Positions 31,551 through 43,679 of a stretch of DNA of 64,000 nt are shown in pieces (positions within the stretch are counted from its first letter, which is position 1; each line of letters begins with the position of its first letter). Below the pieces are notes generated by a model that was not told the origin of the DNA, did not search any database, and saw only the letters and a list, made by a program, of their open reading frames with translations. This DNA comes from Yponomeuta sedellus (taxonomy: Eukaryota > Arthropoda > Insecta > Lepidoptera > Yponomeutidae), in assembly GCA_934045075.1 (NCBI GenBank), contig OW203721.1, forward strand, positions 14,044,678-14,108,677, given 5' to 3'. Both the position numbers and the translations under genes were made by a program.

Positions 31551-31806
31551 TTATGTAGTCCACTGCTGGACATAGCTCTCCCCTAATGAACGCCATAGCG
31601 CCCTGTCGTCAGCTTGCCGCTTCCAGCATCTGCCGGCAGTTTTTCGCAGATCGTCATCCCACCTGGCCGGAGGGCGTCCTACACTACGTTTGCCGAGTCG
31701 CGGTCTCCACTCAAGAACACGTTTACTCCAACGGTTGTCGGTTCTTCACGAGATATGGCCAGCCCACTGCGACTTCAGCTTGCTGATTCTCTGAGCATTG
31801 TATAAT
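31551..31806 (-). pseudogene. RTE-like LINE, C-terminus of reverse transcriptase
   Basis: Reads AQRISKLKSQWAGHIS, one in-frame TGA, then RTDNRWSKRVLEWRPRLGKR, GRPPARWDDDL and WRSLGESYVQQWTT before a TAA. This is the end of the RT polyprotein of lepidopteran RTE-type elements, followed by the family G tail. Confidence 0.8.
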
Positions 31807-31968
31807 AAGATTGAATTTTTATGAAGAAGAAAAAAGTTGGTTTTTCTTAGTGCCTGTTTCTTAAGGTATCCAAACTCGAATCAAAGTATTTTCTACATGC
31901 ATGACCCATATCCTTTATACAGAGTAGATTTTATATACCAGCCCACCTAGAGAAAATAACGTAGTAAC

Positions 31969-32088
31969 TGTACGTAATACAGAGAATATTGTAAAGAGGT
32001 TCGAAATTTCACTGATGCCGGTGAGTCGCCCATTAGCTCAGTTGAAAAAAGGGTGGAATTTTTTGCCTCTAAATAGGTTTTTAAAACA
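31969..32088 (+). mobile_element. SINE, family B, tRNA core deleted
   Basis: Has the 5' leader gtacgtaatacagagaatat and GCCCATTAGCTCAGTTG, then jumps to gggtggaatttttt and the gcctctaaataggtttt tail. Short direct repeats TAGTAAC flank it. Confidence 0.65.
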
Positions 32089-32099
32089 TAGTAACGTAT

Positions 32100-33465
32100 T
32101 CTTTTCCTAGTATCACTCGGTACAATGATTCCGAGAACTTCCTACAAGCCTTTGTGAGGCGGCTGTGGGCTTGGTTTAAGCTCTTTTCTTAAGATATGCT
32201 GCTTAAAGAAGACAACATTACGAAAATAAATCCTGAAAATAATACACTTCCTTCGGGTAGTCGCGTTAAATCGATCTTGATACGCCTTGCAAAAGTACAC
32301 AACAGAAACAGTCTTATCCCTCGATTATGTCTAACAGAAACACCTGTCCTGTGTAGAGTTGACGAGGATTCCTCTTCCTCAAAATTGATTTAAAAAAAAT
32401 CCTCTTCCTCATATTTTAAGAGGAATTTAATAGGAAGGAGAGTTATAAGTTTTGTTGAAACCTAATGTGTGAGGGAGAGAGAGAAGTTTCTTGCATCCTC
32501 TTCCTCATCCTCTAAGTCTGCCAGATTCCTCATCCTATTACTCAAAATCAATTAAAAAAAATTCTCTTCCTTATAACAAGTTCCTCAACAACCCTAGCCC
32601 TGTGTGCTGTAACGATACTTCTTTATAGTCGCTGGCCAGTGTAGCCGAAGTTTAAATTATTTGAAGAATATCGTTACGTTTTGTTTAGGTGTCAGTCGTG
32701 TCAAGAGACCCGCAACTATCTAGGCTAGGGTTTTGATAAAAAGAGATAATAAAACGAAAGTATTGTTGCTAATTCAGTGTTTTAATTAGTAGATCGCCAC
32801 AGGTACCTACCCCAATTGAGGGATGTGAAATCAAGGTATGTGAAAAACTCAGGGACTCTGGATTTCTGCCGAACTTTTTTCATTAGCTCTACATCACTGT
32901 GTTCGTTTTACATACTAGAGCAATACACCGGTACCTACATTGTGTTAACGAGTTCAAACTGCGAAAGTGGCTTTCCATGCTTGAAGTGCAAACATGTTTG
33001 TTCGGAAAATTGTTTATATCACAAAAGGCTTGTGAAATATGTACGCGGAAATGTTGAATCGACCGAGTTTTGCTAACTGTATCTGCTTTACTGCATAAAA
33101 GGGGAATTTAAAGAGACCAATTTACGGGTGACGTTATAAAAGATAGTCTAGCTAGGAAGACACTCTCTCCCGTATCCCCACATAAATTATCCTGCTTAGC
33201 TTGAGAACTGTAATAAAAAACTGGCCAAGTGAGAGTATGTAAAGCGCACTAAGGGCAATGCATGAAGTTTGATGCTTGGAAGTTTAATATCTTTTTGCAG
33301 ACATCGTATACACACTGAATCTTGTAAATACTTTTACTAAATACAAATCATAATTATGTATGTGTTCTCACCACACCTCACCACCAAATTAGTTAATTGA
33401 TGTTTTTAAATAAGCCAATACAAATTATTGTAACATAACATGGCATGTTAACATGTTATGTTGCA
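32100..33465. other. no gene recognised; CT-rich patches
   Basis: cctcttcctc words recur at 32360-32580. Short chance open frames only. Confidence 0.4.
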
Positions 33466-33469
33466 CTAG

Positions 33470-33610
33470 GGCCGACGGTAAGGCCCGCCACTGTCTTACA
33501 ATCCTCCACCAACCCGGACTTGGCCCCCGTGGTGGAGTATGGCCTAACCTGCCCCCGTTTCCCAGCACTGGGGACATACTATAGATATTAAACAGGGGGG
33601 GTTGATATAG
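33470..33610 (+). mobile_element. RTE-like LINE tail, family D, 3' fragment
   Basis: Starts at the gacggtaaggcccgccact block and runs to ggttgata; 5' truncated. Confidence 0.65.
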
Positions 33611-34109
33611 ATATTAAACACCACTGATTGTCAATCATCAATTCTTGTAAGTAGCCAATGATGACTGGGCGAAGCTAAAAGTATCCGTCTTCTATGTTCC
33701 AATGGCTTTTCCGTCCATTCTTCTCCACTTTAGGAAGAGACAGCGTGGAAATTGATTAAAACGACTGCAAGAAATCGTGACAAAACACAGTGTAAACCAA
33801 TGTAGCCTGAATCACATTAGCGTTAGAGTACAAAGTGATTAACCTGTAACACAAATCGCGTGCCTTTGTACAAATTAAAATATTAACGACCACTGAGATT
33901 TTGCTATACTAAGCTTTACATTTGGTTTGCGTGAAAGGGTAGAACACCGTTAATTAAAGAAACGGTTAGAATCACACATACGTTATACATAAAAATCTGT
34001 CTTCACAGTGTTTGTTACTGAACTGCTCCGAAACGGCTTCACCGTTTTTTTTATATTGTATAAGGCAGTAACAGTAACAATTGGTTGTAGGCTAATTAAT
34101 ATGGCTAAA

Positions 34110-34335
34110 CAACGTTTGCGGGTTAGCTAGTAAATGAAAACTTCCACACAATGCAATCACCTGTCCTGGTCCGAAACTAGGACACCTTGTGGCTCTGCTA
34201 TAGTAACCAGGCAAAGACATCACAAACAGGGAATTACACCCACATTGAGGGCTAAGTATGGCGGCTGCCAGTGGCAATCGAACCCATAGTGAACGGCATG
34301 GAGGTCAGCCACAATACCGTTAGACCAACGAGGCA
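34110..34335 (-). mobile_element. tRNA-derived SINE, family I
   Basis: The minus-strand head TGACTGCCTCGTTGGTCTAA has an A box, and GGGTTCGATTGCC a B box. Best preserved minus-strand copy of the family. Confidence 0.7.
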
Positions 34336-34950
34336 GTCATATATTCGACAATATTGTACGAGCGAGAACCAAATAGGTGCCCAGTCCCTTTATTTATTTG
34401 AACCAACAGCGTTACAGAATTTCAAAACTTAAAGTAATAGCTAATAAGTAAGGCCAATAACAGGTTTCACTTTTTAAACTGATAGTATAGCTTAGAATTA
34501 AACGTGAGTTGAAACGACTCACAAACCGATTAAACTTTAATTTTTTTACATTATTATTATAAATACAACTATTACTACTAATAATTACTTTTTCGGGCGG
34601 ACTCAGTAATACGACGTTGAGTACAAATTATATACTATATATAAATAAAAATATACAAAATATTTAGATTGATGTAAAAATAAAATAAACTTTCTTTCTT
34701 TAAATACTCGTAACTGTTATAGGCTGTGCTGTACAGTTAGTGATTGCATTTGAGAGTAAAGATGCAGTACTTTTCTACCGTGCCCATACTACATGGTGTA
34801 GCGGCGAGTCCCTAATGCTGATTAGCAAATTCTTCCACCACGATAGCTTGCTGTCGACCCGCTAAGAAGAAAATTGTGTAACAAAATTGGGATGAATGGT
34901 TATGTATTTCTCGTTATAACACATTTTAAACTTTCGCGACTTGAACTCAT

Positions 34951-35145
34951 TATTAGAATATTTTCGGGGCTTAATAGTGTTTTGTGACGGCTGATTGAGG
35001 GTAGTCTGAAACCTTATCAGCAGAAAATGCGAGCGGGCACCAGCCATCAGTCTTCTCGGGAGCACGATGACTGTAACGTCGTCGAAACGTCGAGGTAAAA
35101 TAGCAATAAATTACTACGCGATTAAGCCCCGAAAATATTATAATA
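34951..35145. mobile_element. MITE, family N, complete
   Basis: Terminal inverted repeats of 24 bp with one mismatch (core ATATTTTCGGGGCTTAA). A second copy lies at 7549-7725. Confidence 0.8.
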
Positions 35146-35567
35146 ATATATATCGTTTTCCCACAGAATGGGAAATTCTACGTAAGTAGGACGTAAGTCT
35201 TGCTATGGTCCCAAACATACAAAATAAATCAAATAGCACCTCACAAAAAACCCTTTTCGTGAGTTTGAGGTCAAAGAAAAGATGGCGTATTTGTGTCTGT
35301 AGTTAGTGCATGGTACCTGCCGCGCTAACTATTCGCTAATTTGTATGGTTATTGAGCAAATGCCAACAAGAGCCGAAGTCAAGCCGAGTCTCCTGCTTGT
35401 GATTTTCATCAATCATTTTGTAGCCCTTACGCGTCTACTGCAGGGCACAGTATGGGCTTAATTACCACGCGTGCCCACCGTTGGCAATTTCAACCGCTGA
35501 GGTTCGTGAACACTTCAGACATTCTGGTTTCCTCACGATGTTTTAGGATTTAGTGAGTGGTTTTGCT

Positions 35568-35817
35568 GTGTGGTGTCGGCCTAGAGAATAGCACCAACCC
35601 AAATTCTTCCCGCGGGTGTCGTAAAAGGCGACTAAGGGACTCAAACCGGAGGGTGGGCAGCAGCGCCCCCTGCAGTACAATTCTACCAAACTGCGATCCC
35701 CAACCCGCATGCCCAGCGTGGGGATTATGGGCATTACCCCCTAATGATGGCACAACCTTGCGCTCATTTAAGGAGGGCTATGTCAGCAGCGGACTGATAT
35801 AGCCTGAAGAAGAAGAA
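35568..35817 (+). mobile_element. non-autonomous RTE-like retroposon inserted in a SINE
   Basis: Flanked by the perfect 13-bp duplication GAGTGGTTTTGCT at 35555-35567 and 35818-35830. The interior has ggtgtcgtaaaaggcgacta, and the 3' end carries the RTE-type aggagggctatgt..agcctgaagaagaag tail. Confidence 0.8.
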
Positions 35818-35890
35818 GAGTGGTTTTGCTACTATAACTTCACGAATGTACGAAATTTAGAAAGCTAAGACATTGGTAGTTCGATACCAT

Positions 35891-36052
35891 ATTTTGAAAA
35901 CCTATTTAGAGGCTAAAAATTCCACCCATGCCGGGATTCGAACCCGCGACCTCTGGCTATCCGTGCCAGCGCTCTTGCAACTGAACTAATAGGCGACTCA
36001 CCGGCATCAGTGAAATTTCGAACCTCTTTACAATATCGCTGTATTACGTACA
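35891..36052 (-). mobile_element. tRNA-derived SINE, family B, inserted in family H
   Basis: Flanked by GATACCAT at 35883-35890 and 36053-36060. On the minus strand a leader precedes a near-complete tRNA-like core (A box TTAGTTCAGTTG, B box GGTTCGAATCC) and the gcctctaaataggtttt tail. This copy best defines the SINE ends. Confidence 0.8.
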
Positions 36053-36601
36053 GATACCATACCACACCATACCTCGATACCATAGTTGACATTTCAAACC
36101 ATGACCTCCCAAATGTGAGGCCAGCGTTCTAGCGCTGCGCTATCATCAAACATTACAAAGTATAATACAATCCGTTTTCAATGCTGCTATTCAAGGAGTA
36201 CGAAATAATTTTGCTTAAGTTAATTACTGGGTGCATTTCAATAATTGTAAATATCTACATATTCCCGCTGTTCAATTCTAAATACGAATTCCTGGTGAGT
36301 AAAGGGGTTTCCCTACTTCAGGATGAGTTAGGGGTCGTCGTTTAATCGCGTGAGGTTCGAATAGAGTGGAAGGGGTCAGGAAAACATCACATAACCTGTT
36401 AATTAGAAAAAAAATAAACCGAGCCGTTTTAGGCCCTCAAGTGATTAAAGGATGGCCATCCATTCTTTAATAACGCGGGTCTAAACGAACGGAGATACGA
36501 TTGAAAGTCAAAATCAAATTGTATTTCGACATCAAGAATGTCCACTATATGCCGCAAGCTAACAAATTGAACGCATACAAAAAAAAATCAACAACGTAAA
36601 T

Positions 36602-36820
36602 TAGATAGATAGGGAACCCTTTATTGTACATCTTCTTCTTCAGGCTATATTAGGCCACTGCTGGACATAGCCCAGCAGTGGACTAATACCCAGCGGTTTT
36701 GTTGTTCATAAAAATGGAAATTACACAGATATTTCTTAACCTAAGAGTACAGATGGCGGCCTTATCACTCAAAGTGATCTCTTCCAGACAACCTTTGGAT
36801 GGACTGGACTAACACATTAG
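36602..36820 (-). mobile_element. LINE 3'-end, family F, split by an RTE tail
   Basis: gatagatagggaaccctttatt at the left, body from about 36707. Between them lies a fragment with cttcaggctatatt and a 10-bp ccactgctgg/ccagcagtgg hairpin. Confidence 0.6.
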
Positions 36821-37129
36821 AGGAGGAAGTAGATATACAAACAAAATTACTAAGGTTTTGCATTACCTATTGTATATTTATGTTGCAAATGTATACGCAA
36901 ATAATAAAAGCTTCATGTAAAAGTAACTAACTAAGGACTTGTATTGTATTGTAAAAGAAGTCGAGAAGTCAATTGTTTCTAGTTTTAATTTTTTACACTC
37001 GTTGCTTGTGCTAATAAGAAACATGATAAATTGTTTATCTCCTATGCTCTAGTAACTACGTGGAAATCTATAATTGGCTTTGGTATAACTACTTTTGTAT
37101 GTAATTATTTTCGCTGTTGATTTCCCTAA

Positions 37130-37317
37130 TCTTCTATAATATAAAAATGAATCGCTGAATGTGTTGGTAAGCGCAAATCTCGAGAGCAGCTGAACCGATT
37201 TGGCTTATTCTTTTTTTAGAGTATTCCTTGAAGCACGAGGATGGTTCTTACGGAGAGAAAAATAAAAAAAATAAAGAATCGACTGTTAGGCGGTACGAAG
37301 TTCGCTGGGTCAGCTAG
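37130..37317 (+). mobile_element. Helitron-like element, first of a tandem pair
   Basis: Starts TC after A and ends CTAG at 37314-37317. Most complete copy in the window. The next copy begins at the very next base. Confidence 0.7.
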
Positions 37318-37472
37318 TCTATAATATAAAAATGAATCGCTGAGAACCGATTTCGCTGATTCTTTTTTAAGAATATTTCTTGAAGTACGAGGATGGTTCT
37401 TACGGGGAGAAATATAAAAAAAATATTAAAGATTCGACTGTTAGGCGGTACGAAGTTCGCTGGGTCAGCTAG
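37318..37472 (+). mobile_element. Helitron-like element, second of a tandem pair, internally deleted
   Basis: Starts TCTATAATATAAAAATGAAT directly after the CTAG of the first copy and ends CTAG before T. About 35 bp after the start are missing relative to its neighbour. Confidence 0.7.
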
Positions 37473-37489
37473 TAGTAAATAAAATAAAA

Positions 37490-37672
37490 ATAAAGAATGG
37501 CGTGGCGGCCGACAGTAGCAAGATGGTCAGTGGGCTGACCAGTGGCCCGATGGTCGGACGATATCTTTGAGTCGGTGGAGGGGCTATGGACGCGGCTGGC
37601 AAGAGGTCGTGAGAGACGGCATTTGGGAAAGCCTTGTACCCAGCAGTGGGCAGCGCTAGGCTGATAACGAAG
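37490..37672 (+). mobile_element. RTE-like LINE 3' end
   Basis: Reads gcccgatggtcggacgatat, tttgggaaagccttgtaccc, agcagtgggcagc and a gctgataacgaaga tail. Similar to 40745-40906. Confidence 0.6.
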
Positions 37673-37743
37673 ATTATGAAGAATTTACATTCTGTTTTTT
37701 TAATGTACGATATAAGTCGATTTGTAGTGCAGCGAAAATAAAC

Positions 37744-38075
37744 TTTAGATAGATAGAGAACACTTTATTTCAGAACCAGAAAAATGGATACCACCATGAT
37801 TTCTTACATCTAAGTAAGTAATGTTTTCTCGGGTTTGATCCCCGACCGGGTTAAACTAGGAAACCAACTTTTCTAGTTTGTCTCGGGTCTTGGACGTTAT
37901 ATATGTATTTATTGTATTAAATCTATCGTCGAGTTAGCACCTGTAACACAAGTCATTTAGTTGTACTTAGTATAGGGCTAACAAGATCTGTGTAATTTGT
38001 CGATGAATATTTATTTATTATTATTTATACAATTGGCGGTCTTATCGCTAAGAGCTTAACTAATAATTTTTTAAT
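37744..38075 (-). mobile_element. LINE 3'-end, family F, with a CR1-like tail inserted
   Basis: The left part ends near 37828 (ctaagtaagtaatg) and resumes near 38028 (acaattggcggtcttatcgc). The ~200 bp between (ttgtattaaatctatcgtcg, gttagcacctgtaacacaag, atttattattattt) is the 3' end of a CR1-type LINE on the plus strand. Confidence 0.6.
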
Positions 38076-38079
38076 GTAT

Positions 38080-40740
38080 TTTGTTTTCTGGTGTGTACAA
38101 TGGAGAGTTCTATTCTTATTAATCCATCTTTTCTCAAATTGGCATCACTTGTCAAAGATGCTACCTCCATGGTACAGAATACGTGATTGCCATCGAGAAC
38201 TTTGAATCTAAACAAACTTACTTTTCTAACAAAAGTACGAATTAAACAAGAATTTACGACGACAATTCGATGTACAATGCAAAGTCCATTGGCATTTTAT
38301 TTATTGTATAAATGTGAGTAGGTATCGGTTGTTGGCCCTATATGTTGTATTTTATTAATTAAGCTCGCTGTGATACCCCAATACAAAAATAAAATATAAC
38401 CTACAGATGGATACTCGTATGAAACGCGCCCCGAGCGGATTGACATCTCCCAGCAGGAATTTGGCTAGAGATAATCTCTGGTATCCCCTTTTTATGAAAA
38501 GAAAGAAAGAGAAAGAGAAACATTTATTGCATCAACAGTCACACACACAAAACATCTAACAAATACGAAACAGACTTATCGGAGAACAATCAAAGGGTAA
38601 GGTAGTAAAGACAATTTTAACAGTTTTGTCGCGGTGTGTTTCCGTTGCTGCAAAAGGCAGCTGACTCAGCATTTTGCTGAGGGTGTGAGCCCTCAGCGCT
38701 GGTTTTCAGTCAGTACCTGATCAGTACTCTCACGAGTGTCCCAGTGCGCGGGTCGGTATGTTGCAATTTAAATAAATATCGGTAGTACTTATGTATATTA
38801 CAATTTATATATTATAAAATATCCATAAACAATAAAATAAAAAACGAACAATATGAAATTAAGACAGCCGTCCTTGATGCAATCACATAGTCAAGTTAGT
38901 AATGGCGGCGAGTTATGCATACTATATATGCCCCCTTGAAGGGCACAGGCCTTCTCTCAGAGAGAGAGAGCTTAATTACCATGCGTGCTCGCCGCGCGTT
39001 GGTAATTTCAAGCGCTAAGGTATTTGAACACTTCAGACACTCAGACCTCTGGAATGTTCTACTTGGAGATTATTTGATTTGTGGAGAAGCGAATTCCAAT
39101 TCAGAAAATTAATAAGTGAAAATTCCTCTGTCGTCGTCAGCAAAGTCAAAATCTTGTCCGATTCAAGACTACTTCTGGCATGCAGCTTGGCTCAGGCAAT
39201 CTGTATTTTTTTTGTGAATTCAATAAAATCAGTATACTTTTGATAAATGTGGTTTATAAAAGATTTAAAATCACGGATATTGGAAACACAGTTTTGCTTT
39301 AGTTTATTTCAGTAGTTTTTTAATAAATAAAAGTAGTTTTATCAATTATGCATTTTAGTGTATCATATTTTCTCAAACACTAGCTAGCTACACGATAAGA
39401 GAAATTTCTTAAATGCCCGTAATATTATTCTCTATCATATCCTCGGAACACATTTTCTCAAATTATATTTTTTTACAATGATTAAAAATGTTACAATGTG
39501 CGAGAACAACAATATAGTAGACGTAAAAGCAACCTTATATATAGTCCTGTTTATCACTGCTTCTCCAAGTCACTAAGGTTTTTTGGAAGAAATTTCTTAC
39601 AGAGATAGGACAATGATAATGTATATGTCATATCTTGTGTAATGCCCTGTTATAATTATGTGCAATATAAAGTGAAATAAAATATACTTAAAGAAGTTTT
39701 CGATATCAGTATCGAACAGATTTTATGTAATTAGCTACTTAATTGATGCAAAATACTCGTAAAAACATAAATATTATCAAACGACTAGAAAAGAAAGAAA
39801 GGGGATTCTCATCAGTATTTATTTCTATAGGTAACATTATCGATCGTCTGATTTTATTTTTATGGTACATTCTGCATAAGAAGTACGACAACGCACGACG
39901 CACGTTTTAATGTCAAAATGCCACAATTTTTCTGTAAACTAATTGTCGCATTGTGACATTTTTTGCGACACCAAACGCGTAAACAGTCGCCGTCCCGCAT
40001 AAAATTGGTCGATGAGATCTATGTATGAGCCATCGTACTACTACAGACAAACCATTTTCTTTTGTTAAAAATGTAGGGATCGTTATTAAATAATATAATA
40101 GATACGTTTCCGAATGCGGGTAGTCCCGGAGTCCTCTAAAAGCGAAGTTATTTTATAGGGCCATCTTGATGCGGCCACAAAATGTTCACAGATGGATGTC
40201 CATCTATGTCCATATAGGCCTGCCTATGTAGGCAGGCCTATATAAGGCCAATTACTACAATATTAGCACTGCAATGACTGTCGTTTGAGATAATTTTGTA
40301 CACTGAAACAATCGCATTGCGATGTCATTTAAATTATACGTCAGAACATTAAAAAACTGTTTGTCATAACAGATGAAGACGTATGCACAAAAGTGCAAAC
40401 GTCAAAACTACAGTTTGACATGCTGAATAGATGTGGAATTGTGTAGCGTATTTGCGCTGCACTTGATCCTATGACTTTTCAGTTTGAGTACAAATATTAC
40501 TTTAGATGTGTTCTGCTTCTCGTCTATATCTTAGCACACTATCATTGCACGTTAACGGATGTGTAATTAAAGAGTGACTTTCCATTCGTTATACTCTTTT
40601 TAAGGTGAAATTCAAAATAAAGCACAGATTTAGAAACAAAGGGCGCAACTAGGATAGTTTTGGTTTCGTAATAGAAAACCTTATTCAACGTTACCGTAGT
40701 TCCTAACAATTTTCATCTGTACATTATAGATTATGATTAT
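38080..40740. other. no gene recognised
   Basis: Mostly unique DNA with a partial family H SINE near 38960-39050 and a 15-bp hairpin at 40212. No open frame worth calling. Confidence 0.4.
40212..40243. repeat. 15-bp perfect hairpin, 2-nt loop
   Basis: ATATAGGCCTGCCTA faces its exact reverse complement around TG. Confidence 0.9.
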
Positions 40741-40744
40741 TCAC

Positions 40745-40906
40745 AGAATGGCTGCCGAAAAGATGACAGCAGCAGTCAGCAGCCTGATGGTCAGACGATA
40801 TAGTTGAGTCGGATGATCGAGTGGATGCAGATTTCAAGGAACACTAAGAGATGACATTTGGGGAAAATACCTATACCCAGCAGTGGGCAGCGGCGGGCTG
40901 ATGATG
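40745..40906 (+). mobile_element. RTE-like LINE 3' end
   Basis: Similar to 37490-37672: gcctgatggtcagacgatat, gatgacatttggggaaaat, cagcagtgggcagcggcggg and a gctgatgatgata tail. Confidence 0.6.
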
Positions 40907-40909
40907 ATA

Positions 40910-43095
40910 AAGTGGTGGAACCCGTGTGCTTAAATAGTGATCTTGCGTAAAGGAGATCGCAACTCATGAGTTAAGTGTAATACTAAAATTTCATAGTTAT
41001 AATAACACTAAAGACAATTAAAACCGGTTCTTGAGATAAACAATAAAATATACACGACTTCAAAAACATTGTGTTTATTTTTAAAAACTGTAGCTAAAGA
41101 CTGATAATGAACTACAGAACATAACATAACGAATAAAAGAAGATAATTTGCAAGTAGGTAAAGTCTGTCTTTCCGGAGACATATAACCTGGGTGTATTGA
41201 AAAAAAGAGTCAACTGGCATTTAACATTTAAGATCGTAGACCCCGTCTTCTCTTACCATCGGGCGTGACTGGGGTCAAGTGTACCTGTCTTACTCAAAAA
41301 AAGGTAAAAGTTGTCAATAGCAGAGTTTTGTCAAAAAGTGAACTAGCAATGAAAATCTAAATGAAATCCAGAATGGGTGACGTAATTTAAAATTTTGATT
41401 TAATGATGATAGGATGGAAAGGAAGAAATATAAAGATGGTGTAAAGAGATTAGCACCGTGATACAGTGTTAATAAAACAGGCATTTCATGCCTATTATGG
41501 AACTCTATTGCACCACTACGCAATTTATAGAACCCTCTCCTTAGTTTAAACAGAGTCTACACTTTTCAAGAGAATTTCCGACCATTTGATCATTAAAATC
41601 CGACGATCTCTGGATCGCTACCAAGTTGTTTACTTTTAAACGCCTAATTTACTTTCGTGAACGAATCAAAACATGATCCAACCGAACCCCTCGTTTTAAA
41701 TTTAGAATGAAAAATAAAAGACAACGGCACCCTCTCTTAAATTAATCAGTATGTTCAAGACATAATTATAAGACACATGAACGTCACTTACATACACTGT
41801 GACGTCATAAAAGATTTACATATTTATTAGAACGTGCAGTTAAATTATTAATTTATGTAAAAGCATAGCATTATTTTAGGTCGTTCAGTGTTCCAATACA
41901 AGCCGTCTGTTAGACAAACCGCGAAGCTAAAAACGAAACTATAAGCCTTGAGTGAGTATATAGACTGCTGCCGCCTGAGTGTAGTTAAAGAACTATTGCA
42001 TCGCTTGAAATGGACTGCCTGTGAGTTATTTTCGTCGTCCACTATTTTGATTCACGCTCTCTGCTTCGGGGTTGGCAATACTTCGTTTGGCGTGTTCCGA
42101 GTAGGATACAATCCGGTTTTGCCACGATATTTTCTTAGTGCCGTTAAGTCATAGATGCATTAAAATACAATATTATCAATGAGCGTAAGAAAAGTTTGGC
42201 CGGCTTGGCAACAGATTGATTAAATATGAATGAATTGAAAATTAAATTACAACCTATCCTCGATAGGGGACAAAATGTTTAAATAGCGTTACTAAATTCA
42301 ATCATAATGGTTTTAAGAATAAAAACTTGAATATCCCATTTCAGCACAAAGGTTTTGTTCTAAAAATGTGCTGTGGATTCTTTCCTATCATGACCACAGG
42401 TACTTTTTTACCTTTATAGTTAAATAACATAGACATTATAATAGAATGGCTCAAATGGAAGACCAAAATGAAATTAACGTCTATTTCTAAAGTGTGACAT
42501 TAAAGGAACGCATGTATGGATTACAAGACTTTGACATTTAGAGAAGTGTCGCACATATGAAAATTCTGAGTTTATGATAATAGGGAAAAAATTATGACGT
42601 TTTAGTATTTTAATGCCTAGACAAACCAAAATGTATATTAAATATAATATAACAATTGGTGCCAACTGAGGTGAATGAAGTCTTTCTAAGAGAAACATTA
42701 TCGCGCACAAATAATAATTCTCGCTACAGTGACAGCCCTAGCTAAATTCACATGCATGATTGGCGTGACTCATCGCTTGAAATATATGGTCGGCATGTCC
42801 TTAAGATATTAGGATATACAAGAGTATGCATTATGAAATCACCGCTAGACCGCATGGTATGGCCCGGTGGGATGTAATGCAATTCAAGTAGGCAAAATCT
42901 AGTTTACTCTTAATAAGCCTAAGCCAATTTGCCTAAGCCCGGTCATCCAAGACGGTGACGACGACGTCGTCGACACATTATCATATCACATCAACCCTTC
43001 CACTTCCTACTTAGTTGTGTTACGTGTGAAACTGATTTGCGTTTCCGTAGTAAAGTCAATGTCGTTCATAGTTTATTTGCGCTGCTTTTACAACA
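40910..43095. other. no gene recognised
   Basis: Short chance open frames only. CRE-type octamer at 41800-41807 and a gacgacgacgtcgtc palindromic run near 42957. Confidence 0.4.
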
Positions 43096-43098
43096 ATT

Positions 43099-43679
43099 TA
43101 ACATTTACAGTAGGCATATTATTGCTTCTGGCCCCACACCATGATACCGTGTGTCGTGGGAACCAGAAACAGCGACAACAACAATATGTAAACATTATAC
43201 TATTTTTATTTTTAATGCACTAACCCGTGCTAAGGACAAATTTAAAAACCTATTTAGAGGCTAAAAATTTCACCCATGCCGGGATTCGAACCCGCTGCCT
43301 CTGGCTATCCGTGCCAGCGCTCTTCCAATTGAGCCAATGGGCGACTCACCGGCATCAGTGAAATTTCGAACCTCTTTACACTATTCTCTGTATTACGTAC
43401 AGGCAGCGACATCTGGCTTAAGCAAATTGCATCACTTACAGCCCCGACTACCTACTTTGCAGTTAGGTTTTACATCGGAACGATATCACTGTACCCACAT
43501 GATTAGTGCATTAAAAATAAAAATAGTATAGTATATGGGTGAAATTTTTAGCCTCTAAATAGGTTTTTAAATATGTAAACATCCAAGAAGTTGGTTTATT
43601 TTTTTGTCCCCAGCCGGGGTTTCGAACTCGTGACCTCTCGCATGGTAGGCAGATGCTATACCGCTGAGCAAGAGGTCGT
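43099..43679 (-). mobile_element. tRNA-derived SINE, family C, split by a family B element
   Basis: Tail part 43099-43183 (ttgcttctggccccacacc, gtcgtgggaaccagaaac) and tRNA-like head 43583-43679 are parts of one minus-strand SINE matching 60445-60659. The split is flanked by a 12-bp duplication. Confidence 0.75.
43196..43569 (-). mobile_element. family B composite element with terminal inverted repeats
   Basis: Flanked by ATATGTAAACAT at 43184-43195 and 43571-43582. Inside, perfect 27-bp inverted repeats (43196-43222 and 43504-43530, containing TTTTTAATGCACTA) enclose leader, tRNA-like core (about 43342 down to 43270) and tail. Outside the right arm a further ~39 bp repeats the SINE tail gcctctaaataggtttt in opposite orientation. 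Confidence 0.75.

Larger units (their letters stand above)
35420..36130 (-). mobile_element. tRNA-derived SINE, family H, interrupted twice
   Basis: Pieces 35420-35567, 35831-35890 and about 36061-36130 read as one SINE related to family A: ttcctcacgatgttttagga, actataacttcacgaatgta, and a tRNA-like head near 36100. Two other elements with target-site duplications separate the pieces. Confidence 0.6.
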
